A DNA stretch of 64,000 bases from CAXXOK01 sp001604115 (GCA_034928535.1 JAYFOV010000027.1:40768-104767), one strand, 5' to 3'. Counted from the stretch's first letter, positions 7,985 to 16,968 are shown. Made by a program: numbers and translations. Notes: generated from the letters alone by a model not told the origin.

Positions 7985-9967
7985 ATGAAAAAGCTGATGG
8001 AACAACTAACATTTGCCTTTACACTTATAATCATTTCGATGGTAATTGGTCATACATTCGCTCATGCAGACACCATTCCCTATCCGGAAAATTCTTATTT
8101 TTCGCGTTTTGCTGTTGAATCAGATGGAGTTTGGTTTGTTTCAGATGATACCCTATGGTATCTTGATGGTCGCCAATATGAAAATAGCCATATCATACTT
8201 CAACTGGATCCAGATGCAAATGCGCTGGCCTTGACTTGTCTTCATGGTGAAGCATATGTCGCAAAACGTCAGAATGGCAAGATGGTGGTGGAACGCATCA
8301 ACCGATCTGGTGAGGTGGAACTGTTGTTTACCTTACCCTACGAGCGCGAAGTGCGAGATATAATTGCCTTTAACGATGCTTTGGCCGTTTTATGGGGTTA
8401 TACGGATACTGACTATGATCAAGGAGTACCTTATGGGGAAAATATCGACTACGCCTTTTCTTTATATTCCTTATCAGGAACACCGATTGTGACAGGCATT
8501 GATCGTATTGCCAATTTTGCGAAGCAGGATGAGGATACACTTCTCATGGAGGTGCCCGATGATGGGGCATTTAGTATAGTTGCACTTAATCTGAACACTG
8601 GTGAGAACGTGGAGATTGGCCAAACTGAAAAAGGGTGTCCTTTTGCGCCATCCGAGGATGCCGACATCTTCTACTGGCTTAGCTTTCGGGGGCTGGGAAG
8701 AATAAATATCAAGACAGGTGAAGAAGAGATCCTTAAACCATATGAGTTTACTACGTTTCTTCAGGCCTCCATATATGTAGAATCTGATCGAGTTTTCATT
8801 GGAATTGATCAAGAACATCTGTATGAATATTTCGCTCTAAATCAAATAGATTCCCAATCGGCGACAGTGCTCACGCTGGTCAATGTACCAAGTCCTCAGC
8901 ACAATGGCTGCTATGGCCTGCTGAACAAGGCCATCGTGCAGTTCAAGACAATCCATCCTGAGGTTGAAGTACGTTTTCAGGAGATGAAGGAAGAGCAGCT
9001 TTTGACCCGCTTACAGGCGCAAGAGGAGGGCGTTGATATCCTGTATATCCTCGCTGGCGCTGAAAAGCGCTATGTGGATGCGGGTGTGTTGATGGATTTG
9101 AGTGGTCATGAAGCGTTTGAGCGGTCCCTTTCCGACTGGATAGACATTCGGAAACTGGTTACATACGATCAGGTTTTATATGGCATCCCGATCGCCATTT
9201 TTGCAGATAGCCTTTCGTTCAATCAAGATATTTTTCGGCAGGCTGGCCTCACGATGCCAACGAAGCCTTACAACTGTTCTGGAATCTTTGATCTGGCGAA
9301 CATCTTTCAAACGAGCATGAATAGGAATGGTCAAGGAGATTTCATTTTGTTGCACGAGGTAGAGATGGCTGTTCCAATATTTATAAAACAGTACACAGCC
9401 ATGCGCGACAACCCTTCCGCTATTAACTTCCAAACACCTGAATTCGGACAGATGGCGGAAGCTTATAAGGGTTTGGTTGATCGGGGGTTGGTGGCTGATT
9501 GGTCAAACTATGACCTGGTGGATCGCGCATTGGTGGCATGTGAATCGGCAAACGCGCCCAACGTCTGGCAGGCTGTCCCCTTTGAGCCACTGCCAATGGT
9601 CGGCGAAAACGACGTTATTCCCGTGCAGGCAGACGTTATGGGCGTTAACGCGCGCTCAAAGCATGCTGGACTGGCAGCCGAATTCTTAGCGTTGTATGCA
9701 TCCAAAGAAGTTCAATCCACGGATTGGACCCTCTGCCTGCTTAAGGATATAGATTCCTATCCTGATGCGGATCAATTGACCGGATCAACCCGGCAACTGA
9801 TCCAAAATTATCAGGATTACATTGAGCAGAGCCAACCCCAATTGTTTAACGATGACTTTCATCGATTCACGAAAGAGGTGTTCTCAAAGTACCTAGAAGG
9901 AACGATAAGTACGTTAGACTTGCAGAGCCAACTCCAGCAAAGACTTTCGATGATTCTGTTTGAGTAA
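7985..9967 (+). CDS. Propeller/solute-binding protein fusion, extracellular
   Basis: In this 660-residue protein a signal peptide (1-30, cleaving near AHA-D) is followed by about 270 residues of beta-propeller-like repeats (FAVESDGVWFVSDDTLWYLD and similar). The C-terminal half (about 295-655) resembles family 1 extracellular solute-binding proteins: AIVQFKTIHPEVEVRFQEM, VDILYILAG, LYGIPIAI and ADSLSFNQDIFRQAGL are typical positions. It should deliver a ligand to the two permeases encoded next. Two oddities: classical binding proteins of Gram-positive bacteria are lipoproteins, but no lipobox cysteine is visible, and the fused propeller is unusual. The ligand is unknown; sugars or peptides are possible. 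Confidence 0.75.
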   Translation: MKKLMEQLTFAFTLIIISMVIGHTFAHADTIPYPENSYFSRFAVESDGVWFVSDDTLWYLDGRQYENSHIILQLDPDANALALTCLHGEAYVAKRQNGKMVVERINRSGEVELLFTLPYEREVRDIIAFNDALAVLWGYTDTDYDQGVPYGENIDYAFSLYSLSGTPIVTGIDRIANFAKQDEDTLLMEVPDDGAFSIVALNLNTGENVEIGQTEKGCPFAPSEDADIFYWLSFRGLGRINIKTGEEEILKPYEFTTFLQASIYVESDRVFIGIDQEHLYEYFALNQIDSQSATVLTLVNVPSPQHNGCYGLLNKAIVQFKTIHPEVEVRFQEMKEEQLLTRLQAQEEGVDILYILAGAEKRYVDAGVLMDLSGHEAFERSLSDWIDIRKLVTYDQVLYGIPIAIFADSLSFNQDIFRQAGLTMPTKPYNCSGIFDLANIFQTSMNRNGQGDFILLHEVEMAVPIFIKQYTAMRDNPSAINFQTPEFGQMAEAYKGLVDRGLVADWSNYDLVDRALVACESANAPNVWQAVPFEPLPMVGENDVIPVQADVMGVNARSKHAGLAAEFLALYASKEVQSTDWTLCLLKDIDSYPDADQLTGSTRQLIQNYQDYIEQSQPQLFNDDFHRFTKEVFSKYLEGTISTLDLQSQLQQRLSMILFE

Positions 9968-10035
9968 TCCTGCAAGGGACGACAAAGGAAGGAACCCCCG
10001 AAGATGAACGAATGGCGGATAGGAGGGGCAGCCGA

Positions 10036-10872
10036 TTGAAGATGAACCGCAAAATGTTACTGTTGAGCTTGCCTTTTCTAGCGGGTTTTCTGCTTTTCTA
10101 TATCCTCCCCCTCTTCTACTCTTTGTACTACTCTGCAATTGAAAGCGCGTTTTTCCCCAAGTGGGTGGGCTTTCAAAACTATATTGCTGTGCTGCAGAAT
10201 CAGTACTATCGGCTGGCGCTTTGGAACACCTTCGAGTTTGCGTGGACGGGTGTGCCGGTGCTGACACTCGTCGCGCTGATCCTATCACTGTTATTTCACG
10301 GCATGGGAGGCAAGCACGGTTGGCTTCGGGGCGCTTTTGTGTTGCCCATGCTGTTGCCCTCGGCTTCGGTAGTGCCCATTTTTAGGCATTTCTTTACGGA
10401 CTACAACAGCCCCGTGCAGCTGGCTATGCTCGGGTTGGGAATGTCCCAAAGCCAGATTGTGCGGGTTCCCGTGTATTTGCTGTATGTGTGGAAGAACGTT
10501 GGGTTCAATGTGATCCTGCTGATGGCCGCTTTGCTCATGATTCCGCGTGACATCTACGAGGCCGCGGCACTGGATGGCGCGCGGAACTTTCGCCGGTTTC
10601 GAAGCATTACATTGCCGCTCATCACGCCCACGCTCTTCTTTGTGGTTTTGATGTCCATTGTGCAGTCCCTTCGAATCTTTAAGGAAGCGTACTTGCTATA
10701 TGGCGCCTATCCCGACACGTCCATTTATATGGTGCAGCACTATATGAACAATCACTTTTTTAAGCTGAACTATCAAAACCTGACCTCGGGCGGGTTGATT
10801 TTTGCCGTGATCGTATACCTGTTGGTATTGCTGTACTACTATTTTGAGAGAAGAATGGATGCGACTCTATGA
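10036..10872 (+). CDS. Sugar-type ABC transporter permease (MalF/UgpA-like)
   Basis: This integral membrane component of a CUT1-type importer has 278 residues and six hydrophobic segments, with the EAA loop YEAAALDGARNFRRFRSITL that contacts the ATPase. I prefer the TTG at 10036, nine bases after AGGAGG (10021-10026); ATG 10042 is the alternative, and the upstream ATG 10012 lies on the wrong side of the ribosome-binding site. It pairs with the next permease, which it overlaps by four bases (ATGA). No ATPase gene is present in the operon, so an MsmX-like shared ATPase encoded elsewhere would have to energise it. Confidence 0.9.
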   Translation: MKMNRKMLLLSLPFLAGFLLFYILPLFYSLYYSAIESAFFPKWVGFQNYIAVLQNQYYRLALWNTFEFAWTGVPVLTLVALILSLLFHGMGGKHGWLRGAFVLPMLLPSASVVPIFRHFFTDYNSPVQLAMLGLGMSQSQIVRVPVYLLYVWKNVGFNVILLMAALLMIPRDIYEAAALDGARNFRRFRSITLPLITPTLFFVVLMSIVQSLRIFKEAYLLYGAYPDTSIYMVQHYMNNHFFKLNYQNLTSGGLIFAVIVYLLVLLYYYFERRMDATL

Positions 10873-11684
10873 GGAAAGCGTTCATTACCGTTGGGCTCGC
10901 TATTGCTGCTGTTGTTTTCTTACTTCCGGTATTCATCACGTTCACCAGTTCGTTTATGGGGCTAACCGAGCTGACACAGCTATATGAACAACACAGCGTA
11001 TGGATGCGACTTATTCCTATGAAGGTCACATTGAATGGCTACTATGAACTACTATTCGCCAGTGGCTCGTATTTGAGCATGTTTTGGAACTCGATGCTAG
11101 TGGCCACAGCGATATCCGTGGGGAATGTATTTGTGGCGCTGTTAGTGGGATATGTGTTGGCCAAAGTGCCCTTTCGCGGACGAGATTCACTTCGATTTAT
11201 GTATATTGCGATGATGATGATGCCGTTTCAGGTGACATTGCTGCCAAACTACATCATCGTGAAGCAACTCGGGCTTTATAATACCATCTGGGCGCTCATT
11301 CTTCCGGGCATGTTTGCGCCATTTGGAGTGTTCCTTCTGAGTCAATTCCTCAGGGGCATATCGGACGAGATGGTGGAGGCGGCGGTATTGGAAACCAACT
11401 CACCCATCCAAATCCTCGTACAGGTGGTGGCTCCTATGGTGTATCCTGGATTGCTGGCGTTGTTCTTATTGTCTTTCTCGGAGGCCTGGAACATGGTGGA
11501 ACAGCCGTTAATCTTGCTTCAGGACAGTTGGCGCTATCCACTGTCACTTGTGCTGAACAACGTCCAGGGCGCCAACCTGGCAGTTGCGTTCGCGGGTTCG
11601 GTTCTGTACATGTTGCCCGTGGTGTTGCTGTACCGTATGTTTGAAGAGGAATTATTCCAGGGGCTGAGTGTTGCGAAATTCTAG
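10869..11684 (+). CDS. Sugar-type ABC transporter permease (MalG/UgpE-like)
   Basis: This second membrane subunit of the CUT1-type importer has 271 residues and six hydrophobic segments. The N-terminus runs GLAIAAVVFLLPVFITFTSS and the EAA loop is VEAAVLETNSPIQILVQVVA, with the canonical glycine after the EAA replaced (ETN rather than DGA), so the loop is somewhat divergent. It overlaps the previous gene by four bases, indicating translational coupling, and is followed 13 bases later by the membrane-fusion protein gene. The substrate is unknown. Confidence 0.88.
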   Translation: MRKAFITVGLAIAAVVFLLPVFITFTSSFMGLTELTQLYEQHSVWMRLIPMKVTLNGYYELLFASGSYLSMFWNSMLVATAISVGNVFVALLVGYVLAKVPFRGRDSLRFMYIAMMMMPFQVTLLPNYIIVKQLGLYNTIWALILPGMFAPFGVFLLSQFLRGISDEMVEAAVLETNSPIQILVQVVAPMVYPGLLALFLLSFSEAWNMVEQPLILLQDSWRYPLSLVLNNVQGANLAVAFAGSVLYMLPVVLLYRMFEEELFQGLSVAKF

Positions 11685-11697
11685 AGGGGACGTGCGT

Positions 11698-12885
11698 ATG
11701 GGAAAGCAAAGAAAAGGCGCGGTGAAGGGATTGATCGTGTTCCTCGGCGTAATGGCGGCGCTTACGTTTTTTTCACAGACCATCTACTATAACACCTTGC
11801 CCAAGGTGGAAGTGCAACGAGTGAGCAGCGGCGTGTTGCAGACCGTTGTTTCGGGCAGCGACATTTTATTGTACGCTGAGCAAGCGGAACGGGTGGATAT
11901 CCCCGCGGATCTAGCCGACCTAAAGTTGCGTGTAGAGCGGGTATGGGTGCAGAAAACGGCTTCCATTAAGCAGGGTGAAGCGCTGCTGCGGTTTGATCCA
12001 GCACAAGGCGCAAGCACGCTCGCAAAAGCGGAGCGCATGTTTCAACGCGCTGAAGAAGCGCTGACAACGTGGGATATAAAGTATCAAAACACTTGGAATG
12101 AGCTGGATATCGATATGCTTACGCTTCAAAGGAAGATGGCTGAAACAGATGCCGACCCGGAGACGCTGGGGGCGCAACTTCAAACCCTGCAGGCCAAGCA
12201 AGAAGCGCTGGAACGTACAAACATATTGGATGGTGTCTCTCGCGCTTCGTTGGAACAAAATCTTTCATTATCCAAGGCTACATTGGCTACGCTGACCAAA
12301 TTGAGTACCCAGGGTTGGGTAGTCAACGCGCCAAATAGTGGCGTGGTATCTGAGATATTGGTCAAGGAAGGCGACGAGTATTCTGGGCTGCTACCGCTGG
12401 TGTGGCTGGTTCCGGCAAGCGCAAAGCTACGCGTAGGCATCGAATGCAAGCCGGAGGTACATATCTCATCTCTGGATCGTGTGATGGTGTACAGCGGCGA
12501 CGACGTGCCGCTGGGCAACGAGGCTATCTGGGCATTTGCGGGGGAGGGTACCCTTAACGGCAAGCGCGTGTTGTGGGCCGAGCCCACCATTACATCGCCT
12601 GATCTAACCAAGCTTACCAAACTTAACTTCCGCATCGACTCGGACTACTGCCAGTACATGGTGCCGAATGCTGCAGTGGTCGAGGATACGCTGTATGTGT
12701 TGGACAGCCGGCAGGGTGCATGGGGCACGGAGGAGTTGTTTGCTCGGCGCGTGGAGGGTAAGGGCGTTCAAAGTGATGATAAAAACACTAGCGTGTCCCT
12801 GGGTCTCACAAGCATGGATAACGTGATCATTAAGTGGGATCGGCCGTTTGAAGATGGCGACACGGTCATGATTCCACTCAGATAG
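11698..12885 (+). CDS. Membrane-fusion protein (HlyD/MacA/YknX-like adaptor)
   Basis: This 395-residue protein has one N-terminal membrane anchor (about 9-26) followed by a barrel/lipoyl-type region (GEALLRFDPA), a long alpha-helical hairpin (about 100-205, rich in Lys/Glu/Leu/Gln, MFQRAEEAL to SLSKATLATL) and a second lipoyl half (VVNAPNSGVVSEILVKEGDE). That order is diagnostic for periplasmic-adaptor/membrane-fusion proteins, which in Gram-positive bacteria (YknX type) partner MacB-like ABC proteins in peptide or toxin export. I chose ATG 11698, eight bases after GAGGGGA. The MacB-like permease gene follows after 11 bases, which supports the pairing. No ATPase is encoded nearby. Confidence 0.82.
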   Translation: MGKQRKGAVKGLIVFLGVMAALTFFSQTIYYNTLPKVEVQRVSSGVLQTVVSGSDILLYAEQAERVDIPADLADLKLRVERVWVQKTASIKQGEALLRFDPAQGASTLAKAERMFQRAEEALTTWDIKYQNTWNELDIDMLTLQRKMAETDADPETLGAQLQTLQAKQEALERTNILDGVSRASLEQNLSLSKATLATLTKLSTQGWVVNAPNSGVVSEILVKEGDEYSGLLPLVWLVPASAKLRVGIECKPEVHISSLDRVMVYSGDDVPLGNEAIWAFAGEGTLNGKRVLWAEPTITSPDLTKLTKLNFRIDSDYCQYMVPNAAVVEDTLYVLDSRQGAWGTEELFARRVEGKGVQSDDKNTSVSLGLTSMDNVIIKWDRPFEDGDTVMIPLR

Positions 12886-12896
12886 GTGGCGGTAAG

Positions 12897-14018
12897 ATGC
12901 GAAGATGGATCTGCCTAGGGATGTGTGCGCTATGCGTACTGGGTCTGTGTTATGTAGACGCGCTGTGGGGCAGATTGTCAGACCAGTTGCTATACCAGCT
13001 TTTGATGGAAGTAGACAAAGAGGCCAGGGACAGCCTAGTGAAAGTTGCCACCGGGAACGATATGGAACTGGGCGCCTTTGCGCTTGGGGAAGCGAAGCTT
13101 GGCACAGCAGGCACGGAGCAGGAAATTTTACTGCGAGAATGCTTGGTCTATCATCCTGAAGCGCTAGGCATTTTGATGATCACTGGTTCGCCCATAACGC
13201 ATAGTCAAATCGAAGGATCCGAAGCAGTGGTTATGCTAAGCCTTGATGCAGCGCTCAAACACTTCCCTACGATAAACTGTATCGACGCAATTGTCGAACT
13301 CAACGGGACACCCCATCGCGTGGTTGGTGTATATCAGGAGGATGAGCCGCTTGGCCCGACTACGCGGACAGCTTCAGCGTCGGCCATCACGCCAATGCGG
13401 GTATCGAACGATGCGCGTAAGCTCTACGTGTGGTTGCGCCCCAAGAAGGCTTCATCTTTCGCTTTTCAACAGGCGAAGTCCCAGCTGGACAAGCTCTCGC
13501 GCAACAGTGATCTGGGTGTGTTTCAGGCTACGGATATTGGACGGATGAGCCAGATGAACCGGCAGGGTGTACGGTTTTGGCAGCTGCTTCTCTTAAGCGT
13601 GCTATGCTGTCGTTTGTTACAAATGCTTACCAAAATGCGGCGGCGTTTCTACCAACATGCAAGGAGTACATTTTCAAAGCAATATGGTTTAAGGGCTTGT
13701 GCAGAGCTCATTTGGCCAGTTATGTGGGGTCTGTTACCATCTCTAGCACTGATCATATGTTGGATTGGCTACTTCATCTATTGTGCCAACCGCCTGTTGA
13801 TTAGCGCAGAGCACGTGCCAAAGCAACTTCTCGATCCTTCGGCATGGTGGGCCAAGCTTATTGAAACGACGATTTCTGTTAACATATCGACGGCTATGCC
13901 CGTATTTTCCTACCTACTCAATACAAAGTTGCAATGGGTAAGCCTAATACTTGGGCTTCTCGGGTTATGGTCTCTTTGGACTGGCTTGAAGCTCAGAATA
14001 AAAAAGGCGGATGAATGA
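12897..14018 (+). CDS. MacB-like ABC transporter permease, degenerate, no ATPase domain
   Basis: The 373-residue protein has the MacB topology: one N-terminal membrane helix (about 4-22), a large extracellular domain, then three C-terminal helices (about 228-245, 272-300 and 340-362). The extracellular part shows the MacB core signature, loosely: GSEAVVMLSLDAALKHFPTI then IVELNGTPHRVVGVYQED, as in the usual VVLSxxxAxxLFG...xGkxixlngxxfxVvGV. Known MacB partners use a separate or fused ATPase and an adaptor like the preceding gene; no ATPase is encoded here. It overlaps the next gene by eight bases. Export of the six-cysteine peptide, resistance to it, or extracellular sensing are all possible. 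Confidence 0.62.
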   Translation: MRRWICLGMCALCVLGLCYVDALWGRLSDQLLYQLLMEVDKEARDSLVKVATGNDMELGAFALGEAKLGTAGTEQEILLRECLVYHPEALGILMITGSPITHSQIEGSEAVVMLSLDAALKHFPTINCIDAIVELNGTPHRVVGVYQEDEPLGPTTRTASASAITPMRVSNDARKLYVWLRPKKASSFAFQQAKSQLDKLSRNSDLGVFQATDIGRMSQMNRQGVRFWQLLLLSVLCCRLLQMLTKMRRRFYQHARSTFSKQYGLRACAELIWPVMWGLLPSLALIICWIGYFIYCANRLLISAEHVPKQLLDPSAWWAKLIETTISVNISTAMPVFSYLLNTKLQWVSLILGLLGLWSLWTGLKLRIKKADE

Positions 14019-15537
14019 TATGAGAAGAATGATGGCGGGAGTCACACTGCTCGCTTTGCTTATAACCAACTGCCTGGCGCAGGCCGATGGGCTGCCGCTA
14101 GCCGCGCAGTTTGATGTGTACAAGGCGTTTGAGCGCAACCAAAGTTATAAGCTAGAAGAGACAGGCGAATGGTCGGCGCACGACTTGATTGCGGCTCAAG
14201 TGCTGCGCACCATTTCATCTGGTGCAGCAAGACCCCACATGAGTTCAGGCGTGTGTATCCTGTATCCTAGTGTGCGCGGTAATACCTTGCTTGGACTCAC
14301 GGAGGTGTTGCTGAACATATGCCTTGTGAAAACTGAACCGTTAGGGGCAAGTAGTTTGTCTATCGTCACCGAAGGCATACGTTACGATTTTTTAAACACA
14401 TCCCAGAAGAGTCAAATTGGCTCCTATACGTGTGAGACCTTCGCGTTGCCGATGGACAAACAGGGGATGGCCATGCTTAGAAGCATTGCCGACAGCGGTG
14501 GTTACTCCATATCCATCTATGGGGACACAAAGCAATACCGTACTACCATCAATGAAAAAAGCGCTGATCTAACTGATAAACAAACAATTGAAGCATTGTC
14601 CATGGATACCGTTCATAGCTTTCTTTCCGAATTGGATCAAAACGGCTTATTTCGATACTCCTTGTGGGACCTAAACGCAGGCCATTGGGCTGAGGACAGG
14701 CCGCAAATGGCTGTGGTAAGTCTTTCAGACGAGCCGTATTCTGAAGAACTGCCTAAGCTGGATGAAGCGTTTCATTGCCTCGTGAACATAGACCGCACGG
14801 CGGTGGCTAAACTGCAACAATTGCTGAAAGATCGTGCGTTCTATGCGGGCAAGCTGGACGGCAAGTTTAGTACGGACACGCGCGTAGCCATTCGCGAGGC
14901 GCAGCGCTATCATGGCTTGCTCCAAACCGGCCAGGCCGACCGAATGCTGATTGAGCTGCTTGCAGGTACGGAAGTCGCCAGGGAAGCGACAGCCGAAACA
15001 CCTAAGCCACAGTTGGTAACATCAGACCAGATCATCAATGCCGAAGCGGGTGTCAGTTATCGCCGTAATGGTGTGGCTGAAGTTCAGCTTGACCGGCGCT
15101 GGTTTGCAAAGAAGATGCTGCCTATGCTTGCAACAACAAAGCCCACACCTACCCAGCAGACAGAAAACACCACAAATCCTAAACCTACAGAAACGCCGCA
15201 GAGTACTCCTTCAATCGACCATTCAGCGATTGTACCCAAAAACATCTCCAACATGCTGCTCATCATCGATGGGAAGATAACGAACCTGAGCACGGAACCC
15301 ATGTTTCTGCCGAAAGACACGCAAGCAGAGGTCGCGATAGGCGACCAATACGTCTACCCTTTCACTGTCCGCTGCGAGCAAGGCAATGGAAAAACCATCG
15401 GCACTGGGTTGCTACCCTTAGAAAGCGCCCGGTTAGTTCTCTTTGCTGAGGTGCCGGAAAATGTCACATCCGATCATTCGATTACAATCACCTTGAGAAT
15501 CAAAGGCTTTATTGATCAAATGGATCTGGCTTACTGA
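14011..15537 (+). CDS. Secreted peptidoglycan-binding-domain protein
   Basis: This 508-residue product has a signal peptide (1-27, cleaving near LAQA-D). Residues about 267-325 form a PG_binding_1-type module (AKLQQLLKDRAFYAGKLDGK then TRVAIREAQRYHGLLQTGQA) with the usual G-KxDGxFxxxTxxAIxxFQ pattern. A Thr/Pro-rich linker (about 374-405) precedes a C-terminal beta-rich domain (about 410-508). The N-terminal 240 residues match no family I recognise. It is the last gene of the operon, overlapping the MacB-like gene, and could fix the complex to the cell wall. The start at 14011 is the first ATG; 14020 is possible. Confidence 0.75.
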   Translation: MNDMRRMMAGVTLLALLITNCLAQADGLPLAAQFDVYKAFERNQSYKLEETGEWSAHDLIAAQVLRTISSGAARPHMSSGVCILYPSVRGNTLLGLTEVLLNICLVKTEPLGASSLSIVTEGIRYDFLNTSQKSQIGSYTCETFALPMDKQGMAMLRSIADSGGYSISIYGDTKQYRTTINEKSADLTDKQTIEALSMDTVHSFLSELDQNGLFRYSLWDLNAGHWAEDRPQMAVVSLSDEPYSEELPKLDEAFHCLVNIDRTAVAKLQQLLKDRAFYAGKLDGKFSTDTRVAIREAQRYHGLLQTGQADRMLIELLAGTEVAREATAETPKPQLVTSDQIINAEAGVSYRRNGVAEVQLDRRWFAKKMLPMLATTKPTPTQQTENTTNPKPTETPQSTPSIDHSAIVPKNISNMLLIIDGKITNLSTEPMFLPKDTQAEVAIGDQYVYPFTVRCEQGNGKTIGTGLLPLESARLVLFAEVPENVTSDHSITITLRIKGFIDQMDLAY

Positions 15538-15569
15538 AGTTCACAAAGTGCCATTGCATTGCTTGAAGG

Positions 15570-15851
15570 TTGCATCGCTTACATCTCATCAAGCCTGGCT
15601 ATATCACGGATGGGTTTGCCCGTCTGCTGCTGACAGGTGGCGTACCCATGAAGCAGATACAGGAGTGGCTGGGTCAAAGCGATTTCTCCACTATGGCTAA
15701 CATCTACGCACATCTGGATTACAGTTCCAAGATTACATCAGCGGAAGCGATGCTGGCCGGGTTGGAAATGAAACAAACTGGGGCGAAGGATGCAAAATTA
15801 CAAATGATGGGAGGAGAGAACACAAAGGGCAATGAAGCCAATGCGCCATAA
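15570..15851 (+). pseudogene. Tyrosine-integrase C-terminal remnant with internal deletion
   Basis: The frame encodes the end of a phage/ICE-type tyrosine recombinase: GVPMKQIQEWLGQSDFST then ANIYAHLDYSSK. The nucleophile-type tyrosine in NIYAHLD remains. The upstream part reads PGYITDGFARLLL joined directly to TGGVPMKQ; in intact relatives the FHDLRHxxASLLL box sits between two LLL-like segments, so it seems to have been lost by an internal deletion. The usual LGHSD histidine is also Gln. The N-terminus and core are absent and no credible start exists. It lies 100 bases from tRNA-Ser, and I read it as the relic of the element that brought in the 4.2-15.8 kb island. Confidence 0.75.
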
Positions 15852-15915
15852 GGGATTGACAAGAGGTGCACAACATTGCTTAACCGTGTTCTCTCCAATT
15901 CAAGCCCGTACGCAC

Positions 15916-15945
15916 AAAAAAAGACCTTCCTCGAAGCGAGGAAAG
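15916..15945 (-). terminator. Intrinsic terminator of tRNA-Ser
   Basis: On the minus strand a nine-pair stem (CTTTCCTCG / CGAGGAAGG, one G-U) with a three-base loop is followed by TCTTTTTTT (the A-run at 15916-15922 on the plus strand). It lies ten bases downstream of the tRNA 3' end and should end that transcript. Confidence 0.85.
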
Positions 15946-15952
15946 CCTTATC

Positions 15953-16043
<91 letters not shown>

Positions 16044-16221
16044 GTATGGTATGGAGTGCCAAGCGATAGTATACCAAAGCATGTCCGCCCCGTCAAGGCG
16101 GGATTTGCGCACCGTTTCGCGCAGCGCAGAGCCCGCTGCCGCGCACGCAAACCTTGCCCGGGCGCTGTTGCCGCAAGCGGAGCGCTAAGCGCCCCGTGCA
16201 ATGCCCCGTGCTCCGCATGCT

Positions 16222-16791
16222 TCATAGCTCAAAGCGATCCAGCACCTGCCGCGCAACCCGCACCCGGGAAATGCGCATGTTCATGGCCTCTTTTTCCAGC
16301 ACGCGGTGCGCTTCCTCCTCGGTAATGCGCATGTGCTCAATCAGCAGGCACTTGGCGCGATCCACGATCTTGAGCTCCTCATATTTTTTTTGCAGCTTTT
16401 CATTTTCGGTTTTGTACAGCAGGATGCGGTTGCGGCAGGCCATCCCCACGCGGATGGTCTGCTCAAAGAGCTGCGTGCTCACCGGTTTGGTCACGATCAG
16501 TACCCCGGCCTCGGAGGCCGCATCGTTGATCATCGTGGCCAGCTCGGTCTTGACCAGCAGGATCACCGCGGCGGTAGTGCGCCGCGCCAGGTCGATGGCC
16601 AGCTCCAGCCCCGTTTCGTCCAGCAGCGGGGCGTTGATCATCGCCAGGGCATACATGTCGCCTGCGGCCAGGCGCCGCGCTTCCGCCGCGCCATGGGCAG
16701 CCACGATTTCCGCTTGCTGCACGTTTTCCAGTAGTTGCCTGAGTTTGTCCTGCCCCTGTGCGGCCACCAGCAAAGCCTTGTTGTCCGCCAA
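16222..16791 (-). CDS. ANTAR-domain response regulator (RNA-binding antiterminator)
   Basis: This 189-residue protein has a receiver-like N-terminal domain (about 1-115) and a C-terminal helical ANTAR domain (about 130-188: KKYEELKIVDRAKCLLIEHM, then ITEEEAHRVLEKEAMN and VARQVL). ANTAR proteins bind paired hexaloop hairpins in nascent RNA and prevent termination, usually in nitrogen metabolism. The receiver seems degenerate: NAPLLDETG lies where the phospho-accepting Asp pocket should be, and KP of the VTKPVS motif is retained. It starts with TTG. It sits 191 bases downstream of glnA on the same strand, the arrangement known for clostridial nitrogen control, and its leader contains competing hairpins. 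Confidence 0.85.
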   Translation of the reverse strand: MADNKALLVAAQGQDKLRQLLENVQQAEIVAAHGAAEARRLAAGDMYALAMINAPLLDETGLELAIDLARRTTAAVILLVKTELATMINDAASEAGVLIVTKPVSTQLFEQTIRVGMACRNRILLYKTENEKLQKKYEELKIVDRAKCLLIEHMRITEEEAHRVLEKEAMNMRISRVRVARQVLDRFEL

Positions 16792-16816
16792 TCGAACGCC
16801 CCCTTTTCAGCCGACA

Positions 16817-16968
16817 AATGCCCAGGCAAGCGCTGAACCGATCCCTTTGCCAGTTGGCTTTGCATAGCACTGCATCTTCGGGTGAGCAAAACCTTGCCAT
16901 AGCGCCACTATTGCCTGGGCATTGCTCACCGGATCTGCTGCGCTGCGCGTTGGCAGCCGCAAAGGGAT
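16817..16968 (-). promoter_or_regulatory. Mutually exclusive RNA pairings between glnA and the ANTAR gene
   Basis: Three perfect inverted repeats overlap in this 190-base spacer. Pair X: 16817-16829 with 16911-16923 (13 bp, AATGCCCAGGCAA). Pair Y: 16841-16850 with 16959-16968 (10 bp, ATCCCTTTGC). Pair Z: 16881-16889 with 16922-16930 (9 bp, GGTGAGCAA). Y and Z nest and can coexist; X crosses both and shares bases 16922-16923 with Z, so X excludes them. This is the layout of a switching leader. No T-run follows X, so the output could be translation of the ANTAR gene or RNA processing. Confidence 0.5.

Noticed and set aside
15512..15700. A second frame across the integrase relic
   Set aside because: The recognisable integrase residues lie in the frame 15570-15851; the other frame has none.
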